NCBI GenBank assembly: GCA_030645355.1 | Contig: JAUSNJ010000102.1 | Coordinates: 1 to 46,260 of the forward strand | Length of the DNA: 46,260 nt | Source: Rhodoferax sp. | GTDB taxonomy: Bacteria > Pseudomonadota > Gammaproteobacteria > Burkholderiales > Burkholderiaceae_C | Direction of reading: 5' to 3' | Shown: positions 27,947 to 35,553 of the stretch, piece by piece | How positions within the stretch are numbered: position 1 is the stretch's first letter | How the letters are laid out: each line of letters begins with the position of its first letter | Translations under genes and position numbers: made by a program | The notes under the pieces: generated by a model | Databases searched by the model: none | What the model saw: only the letters and a program-made list of their open reading frames with translations | Told to the model about the DNA's origin: nothing

Positions 27947-28656
27947 TGCGGCAAATTTTTCTCGATACCGAAACCACCGGTTTCAACGCCAACCTGGCGC
28001 AAAACCCGGACCGCATGGTCGAAATCGGCTGTGTGGAGCTGGTCAACCGCAAGCTCACGGGCAACAACCTGCACTTCTACCTGAATCCCGAGCGGGACAG
28101 CGAAGAGGGCGCCTTGCGCGTGCACGGCCTGACCACCGAGTTTTTGAGCGACAAGCCCAAGTTTGCAGCCATTGCCCAGGAGCTGCTGGATTTTGTGGCC
28201 GACGCGGAAATAATCATCCACAACGCGCCATTTGACTTGTCCTTTCTGGATGCCGAGCTGGCGCGGGTTGGCCATCAACCGTTCAAGACATATGTAGGCT
28301 CTGTGACCGACACCCTGGTCATGGCCAAGGAGATGTTCCCCGGCAAGCGCAACAGCCTGGACGCCCTGTGCGACCGGCTGGAGGTCGACAACTCGGGGCG
28401 CACCCTGCACGGCGCCTTGCTGGATGCCGAGCTGCTGGCGGACGTGTACATCAACATGACACGCGGCCAGGATGCGCTGCTGATGGATGCGGGTTCACCC
28501 GACGAGGCCGGGGTGGTTGCGGTGCAGATCGACTTGCGTGGATTTATCCTGCCTGTGGTGGCTGCCAATGCGCAGGAACTGGTGGCGCATGACGACGTGA
28601 TAAGCCAGTTGGACAAATCCAGCGGCGGAAAAACACTGTGGCGAAAGCTCGCCTGA
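27946..28656 (+). CDS. dnaQ: DNA polymerase III epsilon subunit (3'-5' exonuclease)
   Basis: Proofreading exonuclease of the replicative polymerase, 236 residues. ExoI motif FLDTETTGF supplies Asp7 and Glu9. ExoII is IIIHNAPFDLSFLD near residue 90. ExoIII is ALLDAELLADVY near 158, with the catalytic His within GRTLHGALLD. The C-terminus holds the polymerase-binding region. ATG shares one base with the fdx stop (TGATG), so proofreading is expressed from the end of the isc transcript, with possible internal promoters not seen. tRNA-Val follows. Confidence 0.95.
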   Translation: MRQIFLDTETTGFNANLAQNPDRMVEIGCVELVNRKLTGNNLHFYLNPERDSEEGALRVHGLTTEFLSDKPKFAAIAQELLDFVADAEIIIHNAPFDLSFLDAELARVGHQPFKTYVGSVTDTLVMAKEMFPGKRNSLDALCDRLEVDNSGRTLHGALLDAELLADVYINMTRGQDALLMDAGSPDEAGVVAVQIDLRGFILPVVAANAQELVAHDDVISQLDKSSGGKTLWRKLA

Positions 28657-28665
28657 CGGTTGTTG

Positions 28666-28671
28666 TATAAT
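28666..28671 (+). promoter_or_regulatory. -10 element of the tRNA-Val gene
   Basis: A consensus TATAAT lies 26 bases upstream of the tRNA 5' end, just after the dnaQ stop. No good -35 hexamer is visible at the right distance, so the promoter may rely on the perfect -10. Confidence 0.5.
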
Positions 28672-28696
28672 TTGAGGCTATTCTGATGAATAATCA

Positions 28697-28771
28697 GGGC
28701 GGTTAGCTCAGGGGTAGAGCACTGCATTCACACTGCAGGGGTCACAAGTTCGAAACTTGTACTGCCCACCA
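28697..28771 (+). tRNA. tRNA-Val (anticodon CAC)
   Basis: A 75-base cloverleaf can be folded. The acceptor stem is GGGCGGT with ACTGCCC, the D arm contains AGCTCAGGGGTAGAGC, and the anticodon stem CTGCA/TGCAG encloses loop TTCACAC with anticodon CAC. The T arm is ACAAG/TTCGAAA/CTTGT and the CCA end is encoded. It reads GUG valine codons. Confidence 0.96.
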
Positions 28772-28788
28772 AATACGGTAAAGAAATC

Positions 28789-28823
28789 AAGCACCTTGTG
28801 GAAACACCAGGTGCTTTTTTCTT
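28789..28823 (+). terminator. Intrinsic terminator after tRNA-Val
   Basis: AAGCACCT (28789-28796) pairs perfectly with AGGTGCTT (28809-28816), extended inside by GTG/CAC around GAAA, and is followed by TTTTTTCTT. It ends the dnaQ/tRNA transcript 17 bases before the convergent kinase gene. Confidence 0.9.
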
Positions 28824-28839
28824 GTGGTCGCTGTTGTGG

Positions 28840-30132
28840 TCATTTCACATCCCACTCCGAAAGTTGCAGGTTGGTCGCGATGAGCCGCGTGACCAGCATT
28901 TTGATGAACGCCTTGTCAAAGCAGGATTGCAGCTCCGCCGAGGCCTGTCGCAGCGACTCACCCTGGATCTTCAGCACCGAGACCTTCGTTTCGGCAATGA
29001 CGGTTGCGGAGCGCACATTTTTCGCCGGTCGCAGGTACACCATCTCACCAATGCTGACCCCGGCCTTCAGTTTGCTCAGTGCCAGATTGTTCTTGGTGAT
29101 TCTGACGGTGCCTTCCAGTAACAGGTAGAAGGACTTGCCGGTCGCCCCTTCTTCCATCAGCACCGCGCCGGCCTCCAGTTTGTGCAGGCGACCCAGCCGG
29201 AGGGTTTCCCAAATGGCGACGTCGCTGAAGTCCTTGAAAAATTCGAATTGCCGCAGCTTCTGAAAACGCTCGACTTCGGTCGTTTGCGATGCCAGTTTGG
29301 TAACGCTGTTGCTGGCGCCAATGATGGCGTCGGCGAAGGCATTCCAGTCGGAAAAACGGTCGGCCGGAGCCTTGGCCAGAGCCACGCGGATGATGTCTTC
29401 CAGAGCTGCGGGCAACTCGGGGCGGATCACGCGTACCGGTACCGCTTCTTCCGAGCTGATTTTGAAGATGGTTGTGTAATCGCTTTCGCTCTGGAATGGT
29501 TTGTGCCCTGTCAGCAACTCATACAGAACAATGCCCAGGGAAAACATGTCGGACTGTTGGGTGAGTGGCGCTTCGCGGATTTGCTCGGGCGACATGTAGG
29601 CTGGCGACCCCACCAGTCCTGCCAGTTGGGTCACATCACCCTTTTGGGACAGCGCGGTGCCAAAGTCGGTGAGCTTGATCTCGCCATCGTCGCGCAGCAG
29701 CAAATTGGCCGGTTTGATGTCCCGGTGCACGAGGCCATGGAAGTGCGCGTACTCCAGTGCGTTGCAGCACTTGAACGCGATGTCCAGCACTTCGGGCACG
29801 GGCAACAGCACATGGGGCGAGGTATGCGCCTCCAAAGACCGGCCCTTGACGTATTCCAGCACCAGGTAGGGCGGATCCGCCCGCTCGTCCACGTCGATCA
29901 GGGCAACAATGTGGGGATGGGCGATCTTGCCCGCCAGCACTGCTTCGTTGTGCAGCAAGCGCCGGTACTTGGCGGCCTGTCCAGGGTCCAGCAGCAAGTG
30001 CGGGTGAATCTGTTTGATTGCCACCCGGACGTTGCGAAACGTGTCGTACGCCAGGTAGACCACACCGCTGGAACCACGGCCCAATTCCCGTTCGACGCGG
30101 TACTTTCCAATACCCGATGGGGTGGTTGTCAT
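28840..30132 (-). CDS. Ser/Thr protein kinase with C-terminal cyclic-nucleotide-binding domain
   Basis: A 430-residue cytoplasmic protein; no membrane helix is seen. Residues about 8-270 form a Hanks-type kinase: glycine loop GRGSSGVVY, Lys40 (VAIKQI), catalytic HRDIKPANLL with Asp138, DFG at 156-158 and SPAYMSPEQ. All key catalytic residues are present, so it should be active. Residues about 296-425 form a CRP-like domain whose cassette SIGEMVYLRPAKNVRSATV keeps the Glu and Arg typical of cNMP binding. The arrangement resembles a single-chain analogue of cAMP/cGMP-dependent kinases. It is divergent from the TonB-like operon, with a 73-base gap. Target unknown. Confidence 0.92.
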   Translation of the reverse strand: MTTTPSGIGKYRVERELGRGSSGVVYLAYDTFRNVRVAIKQIHPHLLLDPGQAAKYRRLLHNEAVLAGKIAHPHIVALIDVDERADPPYLVLEYVKGRSLEAHTSPHVLLPVPEVLDIAFKCCNALEYAHFHGLVHRDIKPANLLLRDDGEIKLTDFGTALSQKGDVTQLAGLVGSPAYMSPEQIREAPLTQQSDMFSLGIVLYELLTGHKPFQSESDYTTIFKISSEEAVPVRVIRPELPAALEDIIRVALAKAPADRFSDWNAFADAIIGASNSVTKLASQTTEVERFQKLRQFEFFKDFSDVAIWETLRLGRLHKLEAGAVLMEEGATGKSFYLLLEGTVRITKNNLALSKLKAGVSIGEMVYLRPAKNVRSATVIAETKVSVLKIQGESLRQASAELQSCFDKAFIKMLVTRLIATNLQLSEWDVK

Positions 30133-30205
30133 GTTGCTCTCCGCTTAAACTCAGACCATTGCAAGTCAACAGGCCGCGGGCCTGATCTCAGGATATCCTC
30201 TGCCG

Positions 30206-31267
30206 ATGATTGATCCCTTGTCGAATACCGTGCTGAAGCAGGAACGCGTGTCCCTGCCTGCACTGGTAGCAGTGGGTGTCATTCACATCGGCCTATTGTG
30301 GATCATGCTGCAGGCCACGCCGAGCCTGCAGGCCAGTCGCAATGTGGTGTACCAGATCCTCTCACCGATTACACGCCTGCGGGAGCTGGTACCCAGCGCA
30401 CCGGCGGTGGTGCAGCGGGCGATTCGGGAGGTGCGCGGCCCGATTGCTGCCGTCAACGCGGTTCAGGAGAAGAGACCGACGGAACCTCCGCCTGAAAGGA
30501 AACGTCACATTGTTCCCGACGCTCTGCCAGAGGTGAAGCCCGTCCAGCTGGCACAGGAGACGGTTCCGGTTGTGGTTCCAGCTGTTGTGATACCGCCTCC
30601 GACGCCCGTCCCGGTTCCCGTCATTCCGGAACCTGCACCCGCACCCGCACCTGTTCCTGTTCCTGTTCCTGTGGTGGAGCCAGCACCCGCGCCAGCACCA
30701 GCGCCCACACCCGTGCCAGCGCCAGCACCAGCACCAGCGCCAGCACCAGCACCAGCGCCAGCGCCAGCGCCAGCGCCAGCACCAGCGCCAGCACCAGCGC
30801 CAGCGCCAGCGCCAGCGCCAGCGCCAGCGCCAGCACCAGCGCCAGCGCCAGCACCTGCACCTGCTCCTGCACCACCTCCTGCTCCTGCTCCTGCCAGGGC
30901 CTTGGCCATCACACCGGCGGAGAAGCCACCTGTCGCGGCAAATGCGCCGACCAGCGGTGCGCCACCGGGCGGCGGACCGGCTCCCGCGGCGCAGGCGCCC
31001 GGCGGCGCGGCGGGTGGCTCAGGGCTGGTCTACCCGAACTACATGGAACGGCGTTCGCGCCAGAAGAGTTTTGCGGAGCTGGCCAACGAGCAACTGAACC
31101 CAGGCGGGCGCAAGGACAAATTTGTGGCAGCGATGGAGGGCGCACAAACGCCTGATTGTTTGGGGACCAACCAAACCGGTCAGGTGAATCAGGGGCAGGT
31201 CAGTTTTAGCGGTCTGTTTGCCGCCCCGGCAATCGCGGCTCAGGCACTGCAAGGCAAATGCAAATGA
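30206..31267 (+). CDS. TonB-like protein with very long Pro-Ala rod
   Basis: A 353-residue protein. A short cytoplasmic N-terminus precedes one membrane helix at residues about 18-36 (ALVAVGVIHIGLLWIMLQA). A Pro/Val/Glu-rich segment follows, then an uninterrupted Ala-Pro stretch to about residue 230. The last 80 residues (YPNYMERRSRQKSFAELANEQLNPGG onward) include two cysteines. This is the outline of a TonB/TolA energy transducer, anchored in the inner membrane and spanning the periplasm, and exbB and two exbD genes follow at once. However, the C-terminal part does not look like a standard TonB C-terminal domain, so I call it TonB-like. ATG 30206 is the natural start. Confidence 0.75.
   Translation: MIDPLSNTVLKQERVSLPALVAVGVIHIGLLWIMLQATPSLQASRNVVYQILSPITRLRELVPSAPAVVQRAIREVRGPIAAVNAVQEKRPTEPPPERKRHIVPDALPEVKPVQLAQETVPVVVPAVVIPPPTPVPVPVIPEPAPAPAPVPVPVPVVEPAPAPAPAPTPVPAPAPAPAPAPAPAPAPAPAPAPAPAPAPAPAPAPAPAPAPAPAPAPAPAPAPPPAPAPARALAITPAEKPPVAANAPTSGAPPGGGPAPAAQAPGGAAGGSGLVYPNYMERRSRQKSFAELANEQLNPGGRKDKFVAAMEGAQTPDCLGTNQTGQVNQGQVSFSGLFAAPAIAAQALQGKCK
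30715..30852 (+). repeat. Hexanucleotide tandem array (23 units) in the TonB-like gene
   Basis: Twenty-three consecutive units of RCCAGC (R is A or G), each encoding one Ala-Pro pair. Six-base units keep the frame when copy number changes, so the rod length could vary by slippage without inactivating the gene. The antisense strand shows long open frames here only because of this repeat. Confidence 0.95.
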
Positions 31268-31289
31268 ACATTTCACAGGAACATCGGCA

Positions 31290-32207
31290 ATGAATTCGAC
31301 CACTTTGCAACCACCCGCACCGCGCTTCGCACAACCGTGCCGGGCCTTGGTTTCTGCCAGCGTTTTGGTATGGGCCTGCGTTTTCAGTCCGCCCATTCTT
31401 GCGCAGTCTGCGGCGCCGGCCGCGAGTGCGACGGTGTCTGCCGCTGCGGGCAAGCTGCCCATGGCAGACAGCGTGGCGCAACCACTGGTGGTGCCTGACA
31501 GCGGCGCGGGCCATAGCGCCAATCCGTATGGCTTGCGCGTGGTCTGGGCGCAGGGCGATATGGTGGCGCGCACGACGCTGGTCTTGCTGGCGCTGATGTC
31601 GCTGCTGAGCTGGTATGTCATCGTCGCCAAGCTGCTCGAACAGCGGCGCCAGGCCACCCAGGCGCAGTCGGCGCGGGCTGCGTTTGCCAATGCCGATTCG
31701 CTGCAAAAGGGCGCCACCGCCCTGGGCAAAGAAAGCCCTTTCCGGTTCCTGGTGGATTCCGCGATGGACGCGCTGCGCAAATACGAAAGCCTGGCGGGAC
31801 AGGTGGACGTGGGCACGTGGCTGAGCCAGGACATCGTGCGCAATGTAGGCACCCTGCAAATGCGCATGCAGTCGGGTCTGTCGGTGCTGGCGACTGTCGG
31901 GTCGACCGCTCCGTTTGTTGGCCTGTTCGGCACGGTCTGGGGTATTTACAACGCCCTGGTCACCATTGGGTCGACCGGCCAGGCGTCCATCGACAAGGTG
32001 GCCGGACCTGTGGGTGAGGCGCTGATCATGACCGCACTGGGCCTGGCCGTGGCGGTACCTGCCGTACTGGGCTACAACTGGCTGGTGCGGCGCAACCGTC
32101 TCGCCCTGCACAGCGTCAAAGGCTTTGGCTCCGATTTGCACACGCTGCTGCTCATAGAAATTGAAAAAAGCCAGCGCGGTGGCAGTTTGAGCAAGGCAGT
32201 GGCCTGA
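31290..32207 (+). CDS. exbB: ExbB/TolQ/MotA-family proton channel
   Basis: A 305-residue inner-membrane proton-channel protein powering the TonB-like rod. The N-terminus has a cleavable-looking signal (LVSASVLVWACVF to ILAQS) and a periplasmic segment, as in longer ExbB proteins. Membrane helices are at about residues 93-118 (TTLVLLALMSLLSWYVIVAKLL), 193-218 (LATVGSTAPFVGLFGTVWGI) and 240-265 (LIMTALGLAVAVPAVLGYNW). The second carries the conserved STAPFVGLFGTVWG. ATG 31290 is preceded by AGGA at 9 bases; the upstream frame reaching into the TonB-like gene has no ribosome site. exbD starts 2 bases after its stop. Confidence 0.93.
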   Translation: MNSTTLQPPAPRFAQPCRALVSASVLVWACVFSPPILAQSAAPAASATVSAAAGKLPMADSVAQPLVVPDSGAGHSANPYGLRVVWAQGDMVARTTLVLLALMSLLSWYVIVAKLLEQRRQATQAQSARAAFANADSLQKGATALGKESPFRFLVDSAMDALRKYESLAGQVDVGTWLSQDIVRNVGTLQMRMQSGLSVLATVGSTAPFVGLFGTVWGIYNALVTIGSTGQASIDKVAGPVGEALIMTALGLAVAVPAVLGYNWLVRRNRLALHSVKGFGSDLHTLLLIEIEKSQRGGSLSKAVA

Positions 32208-32209
32208 CC

Positions 32210-32656
32210 ATGGCCATATCGTTTGACGCACCCACTGGTGGGCTGTCCGGCCTGGACAGCGACGATGACATGCTGTCCGACATCAACACCACGCCCCTGG
32301 TGGACGTGATGCTGGTGCTGCTGATCATTTTTCTGATCACCATTCCGGTGGTCAATGCTGCGGTGGCCGTGAAGCTGCCACGCGAGAGCAACCAGTTGCG
32401 CCAGGCCCAGCCCGAGACGGTGATTGTGTCGGTCGATGCCAATGGCGCCGCATACTGGTTTGATGTCAAACTGGGCTCGGATGATCTGTTGCAGCTACGC
32501 CTTGCAAAAATTGCCAGCCAGAGTCCCCAACCCGAAGTTCACATACGGGCCGATGCGCGGTCGAATTTCGAAGCGGTTGCAAAGGTGGTGCTCGCCTGCC
32601 AGACCGCCGGCATTGCCCGCGTGGGCTTCCTGACAGAACCCCCTTCCTCACCATGA
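32210..32656 (+). CDS. exbD: ExbD-family protein, first copy
   Basis: A 148-residue partner of ExbB with one membrane helix and a periplasmic domain. The helix DVMLVLLIIFLITIPVVNAA follows INTTPLV; the essential proton-carrying Asp is in PLVDVML. The periplasmic part has VSVDANGAAYW and PEVHIRADARSNFEAVAKVV, which match the ExbD/TolR fold. It lies 2 bases after exbB and about 12 before the second exbD, so all are one operon. Confidence 0.93.
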   Translation: MAISFDAPTGGLSGLDSDDDMLSDINTTPLVDVMLVLLIIFLITIPVVNAAVAVKLPRESNQLRQAQPETVIVSVDANGAAYWFDVKLGSDDLLQLRLAKIASQSPQPEVHIRADARSNFEAVAKVVLACQTAGIARVGFLTEPPSSP

Positions 32657-32668
32657 AGACGACGTTCC

Positions 32669-33106
32669 ATGGCCATTGAATTTGACGAAGAAGAGGGCGA
32701 CGAGGCCCACGCGGCGCCCAGCATGAACACCACACCGCTGATTGACGTGCTGTTGGTGCTTCTGGTCATGCTCATCATCACGATTCCTATCCAGCTGCAC
32801 TCGGTGCGCATGGACCTGCCCGGTGGCGTGCCCCCGCCGGACGCGCCTGACCCCGTGGTGGTCCGGCTGGAGGTGTCCAGCAGCAACCAGCTGCAATGGA
32901 ATGGCGAACCGGTGAGCGACCGTGCCGCGCTGGAGGCCCGCTTGCAGGCTGCAGCCCTTGAGCCTGTGCAACCCGAAATTCATGTGCATGCCGACCCCAA
33001 GACCAAGTACGACGCGGTGGCCGCCGTGCTGACCGCGGCGCAGCGCCAGGGGCTGCTGAAGATCGGCGTGGTGGGCCTGGAAGCCTACGCCAAGCCTGCG
33101 CCATAG
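32669..33106 (+). CDS. ExbD-family protein, second copy
   Basis: A second ExbD of 145 residues, clearly divergent from the first. Motif MNTTPLIDVLLVLLVMLIIT contains the channel Asp, and the periplasmic part has PEIHVHADPKTKYDAVAAVL. Two ExbD genes behind one exbB are known from dedicated systems in Xanthomonas and some other bacteria. Here they may form a mixed ExbD dimer. It ends 13 bases before the convergent PilZ gene. Confidence 0.92.
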   Translation: MAIEFDEEEGDEAHAAPSMNTTPLIDVLLVLLVMLIITIPIQLHSVRMDLPGGVPPPDAPDPVVVRLEVSSSNQLQWNGEPVSDRAALEARLQAAALEPVQPEIHVHADPKTKYDAVAAVLTAAQRQGLLKIGVVGLEAYAKPAP

Positions 33107-33119
33107 GCCCGCTCCAGAC

Positions 33120-33788
33120 CTACTGGCCCTGCGGCGCCTGCGTCACGAAGTGCAGCACCAGTTTGTCGTGTTGCGTGAGGTTCTTGAATGCCAACCCGAT
33201 GTAGAACGCGGCCTCATTGCCGGCCCGGTTGTTGTGGCAGATGCTGGCCGAAAGATTGAGCTGAACCGGAGTGTTGTCGAAGATGACGTCGATGCCGACT
33301 GTCACCACATCGCCTACCGAGGCCAGCGCCGAGTCGGTCTTGATCATGGCGCCCTGCAGGCTGATGTCCACCAACGTTGCGTCCTGCGCGTCTTTGCCCG
33401 GGACCTCCACGGTGGTGGGCCAGGTGGTCTTGGTGCGCATCGACTGGCGCACCAGCGTCGCGTCAACCTGGGTCGGGTAGGCCAGCAGCGCGTAGGCAAA
33501 CGGCTTTTGGAAGGTTTGCAGCACCTTGCTGAGAAACGAGAATTCGTACTGGCCCGTGAAACCCCGCACGACACAGATTTCGCCTTCCTCCAGCTCGGTC
33601 TTGACGCCATCCGGTCCCAGGGGCCCGACCATGACTCCCTTGCCCTCAATTGCGCCAAAGAATTGGGATTCTTTCTTGGTGGCGCCCTCGACCAAGCGAC
33701 GTGTTTGCAGGGCCATTCCCGTGCGCAAGCCCAGGGCACGCAAGGGCAAACGGTTGACGGCGGCGCTTGCGGTGGCATCTTCGGTCAT
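33120..33788 (-). CDS. PilZ-domain protein (c-di-GMP effector, YcgR-like)
   Basis: A protein of about 222 residues with a YcgR-type N-terminal beta domain (LPLRALGLRTGMALQTRRL, then VGPLGPDG and FTGQYEFSFLSKVLQTF) and a C-terminal PilZ domain. The c-di-GMP motifs are complete: RQSMR (RxxxR) and VDISLQGAM (D/NxSxxG). It probably brakes flagella or controls surface traits on c-di-GMP binding. I start at ATG 33788; a TTG at 33827 would add 13 acidic residues and cannot be excluded. The gene is divergent from a lipoprotein gene across 107 bases. Confidence 0.9.
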   Translation of the reverse strand: MTEDATASAAVNRLPLRALGLRTGMALQTRRLVEGATKKESQFFGAIEGKGVMVGPLGPDGVKTELEEGEICVVRGFTGQYEFSFLSKVLQTFQKPFAYALLAYPTQVDATLVRQSMRTKTTWPTTVEVPGKDAQDATLVDISLQGAMIKTDSALASVGDVVTVGIDVIFDNTPVQLNLSASICHNNRAGNEAAFYIGLAFKNLTQHDKLVLHFVTQAPQGQ

Positions 33789-33895
33789 GGAGTCGCTTTC
33801 GGGTTCTTCATTGGGCTTTGGCAACAAGATTTCTGGCTAAGATGGTACACCGGCAGTGCGTCGGTTGGGGCGTTGCCCGATTCAAGGAGTTCAGC

Positions 33896-34420
33896 ATGAA
33901 ACACCAAGTGATGGGCCTGGCGCTGGCCACAACTGCCGTGCTGGCGGGGTTAGCGGGTTGCGCCGATTTGAACGACACGGGACTGGCGGCCATGGCGACG
34001 CGGGTGCAGGCTTATGCGGTGGTGGACGAGCAACTGGTGCAGGGCGAAATGGTGCTGTTTCCGGATCACACCGGCACCGTGGCACTGCGGGCTGATCCCG
34101 CTGTGGTGGGAGCGCCCGCCGAAGCGGCCAGCGCGCCCCGGCCAGCCGGCAAACCCATGCTGACCAGTTGCGTGGGGCGTTTGCGCTACACCGCGACCAC
34201 TCTGGGGTCCATCGATTTGCGCTGTAACGACGGTGCTGTGGCAGACCTTCGGATGGCGCTGATTGGCGATACCCGCGGCTATGGTTACGGGCACACCGCG
34301 ACCGGCCTGGCCAGCCTGACCTTTGGCATGACACCGGTGGAGGCCCGCGCGCATCTGACGGTTCCGCCCGGCAAGCAGTTGGTAGACCGCACGGATCCCA
34401 GCGGACTTGAATTGCGGTGA
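33896..34420 (+). CDS. Hypothetical lipoprotein
   Basis: A 174-residue protein with a lipoprotein signal: [18 protein letters not shown] then LAGC, where Cys22 would be lipidated. The residue after Cys is Ala, so outer-membrane sorting is expected. The mature part has [32 protein letters not shown] (two Cys that may form a disulfide; the stretch is residues 84-115, cited for identification) and a Gly/Tyr turn [12 protein letters not shown] do not recognise a family with certainty. ATG 33896 has AAGGAG 7 bases upstream. Its stop overlaps the GTG of the FAD oxidoreductase gene. Confidence 0.75.
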   Translation: MKHQVMGLALATTAVLAGLAGCADLNDTGLAAMATRVQAYAVVDEQLVQGEMVLFPDHTGTVALRADPAVVGAPAEAASAPRPAGKPMLTSCVGRLRYTATTLGSIDLRCNDGAVADLRMALIGDTRGYGYGHTATGLASLTFGMTPVEARAHLTVPPGKQLVDRTDPSGLELR

Positions 34421-35523
34421 CGGACGACGTGGACTGTGTGGTGGTGGGGGCCGGCGTGGTCGGCCTGGCGGTGGCCCGCGCGCTGGCACTGGCGGGTCGC
34501 GAAGTGCTGGTCATGGAGGCCTGCCATTCCATCGGTACCCAGACCAGTTCGCGCAATAGTGAAGTCATCCATGCCGGCATGTACTACCCCACCGGTTCAC
34601 TGAAGGCACAGCTCTGTGTGCGCGGCAACGCCATGCTGTACGACTACTGCGGCCTGCGCGGTGTGGCCCACCGGCGCTGTGGCAAGTTCATTGTGGCGAC
34701 GACCGTTGACCAACTGGGCCAGCTGCACGCCATCCAGGCCCGGGCGTTGGCCAATGGTGTCAACGATTTGGTCCTGCTGGACCGCGATCAGGCACGGGCC
34801 GCCGAGCCCGCTCTGCAGTGCGTAGGAGCCCTGCATTCGCCATCCACCGGCATTGTGGACAGCCACGGTTTGATGCTGTCGCTGCTGGCCGATGTGGAGC
34901 ACGCGGGTGGAACCCTTGCATTGAATTCGCCGCTAGCCCTCGCAGAAATTGATGGTAACGCTATTGAATTGGTAGCGGACGACGGCACCCGCTTGCGCGC
35001 AGCATCCGTGGTCAACGCGGCTGGCCTGCAGGCACCGGCGCTGGCGGCCCGTTTTGCGGGGCTGGACGCGCGCCATGTGCCCACGGCCTACTTTGCCAAG
35101 GGCAACTACTTCACGCTGGCCGGGCGTTCACCTTTCTCGCACCTGATCTACCCGGTGCCCGAGGCCGCCGGCCTGGGCGTGCACCTGACGCTGGACCTGG
35201 GCGGCCAGGCCCGCTTTGGCCCGGACGTGCAGTGGGTGGATAACCCGGACGACACACAGGTGCAGCCCGAGCGCGGCGATGCGTTCTATGCCGCGGTGCG
35301 CAAATACTGGCCCGCGCTGCCCGATGGGGCGCTGCAGCCGGCCTATGCTGGCATCCGTCCCAAGATCAGTGGCCCGGGCGATCCGGCGCGAGACTTCTGC
35401 ATCCAGGGCCCGCAGGAACATGGCGTTGCGGGACTGGTTAACCTGTTCGGCATCGAGTCACCCGGCCTGACCAGTTGCCTGGCGATTGCCGAGGTGGTCA
35501 CTGAAATGCTATCAAATAAGTAG
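34417..35523 (+). CDS. FAD-dependent oxidoreductase, L-2-hydroxyglutarate oxidase-like
   Basis: A 368-residue DAO-family flavoprotein. The FAD motif [20 protein letters not shown] is at residues 6-25, and [15 protein letters not shown] and [10 protein letters not shown] are signatures of the L-2-hydroxyglutarate dehydrogenase/oxidase group. It would oxidise a 2-hydroxyacid at the membrane or in the cytosol. The start is GTG 34417, overlapping the lipoprotein stop (GTGA). Two 47-base repeats lie in it: 34931-34977 encodes residues about 172-187 ([16 protein letters not shown]), and 35507-35553 supplies the last codons and the TAG stop. The natural C-terminus may therefore differ from that of its relatives. 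Substrate call moderate. Confidence 0.87.
   Translation: MTDDVDCVVVGAGVVGLAVARALALAGREVLVMEACHSIGTQTSSRNSEVIHAGMYYPTGSLKAQLCVRGNAMLYDYCGLRGVAHRRCGKFIVATTVDQLGQLHAIQARALANGVNDLVLLDRDQARAAEPALQCVGALHSPSTGIVDSHGLMLSLLADVEHAGGTLALNSPLALAEIDGNAIELVADDGTRLRAASVVNAAGLQAPALAARFAGLDARHVPTAYFAKGNYFTLAGRSPFSHLIYPVPEAAGLGVHLTLDLGGQARFGPDVQWVDNPDDTQVQPERGDAFYAAVRKYWPALPDGALQPAYAGIRPKISGPGDPARDFCIQGPQEHGVAGLVNLFGIESPGLTSCLAIAEVVTEMLSNK
34931..34977 (+). repeat. 47-base dispersed repeat, copy 5 (inside FAD oxidoreductase gene)
   Basis: Begins CGCTAGCCCTCG and ends TAGCG. It matches the copy at 35507-35553 (read in reverse) at 31 of 47 positions without gaps, including all of the first 12. Read through in frame in the host gene. 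Confidence 0.88.
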
Positions 35524-35553
35524 CGCGTTACGCAATAACCACGAGGGCTAGCG
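35507..35553 (-). repeat. 47-base dispersed repeat, copy 6 (supplies oxidoreductase stop)
   Basis: On the minus strand it begins CGCTAGCCCTCG and ends TTTGATAGCA. It provides the last five codons and the TAG stop (35521-35523) of the FAD oxidoreductase, fills the 24-base convergent spacer and reaches 6 bases into the end of pyrD. Confidence 0.88.

Noticed and set aside
29182..30213. Plus-strand frame of 343 codons opposite the Ser/Thr kinase
   Set aside because: The kinase frame has every catalytic motif; the opposite frame has none.
30715..30852. Tandem array considered as CRISPR
   Set aside because: Six-base units with no spacers, in frame within a gene; no cas genes.
30505..30912. Gly-Ala-rich minus-strand frames over the TonB-like gene
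   Set aside because: They are products of the hexanucleotide array read on the other strand.
30206..33106. A tol-pal system (TolQ-TolR-TolA)
   Set aside because: No TolB or Pal, two ExbD-type genes, and a Pro-Ala rod instead of a TolA helical domain; YbgC is far away.
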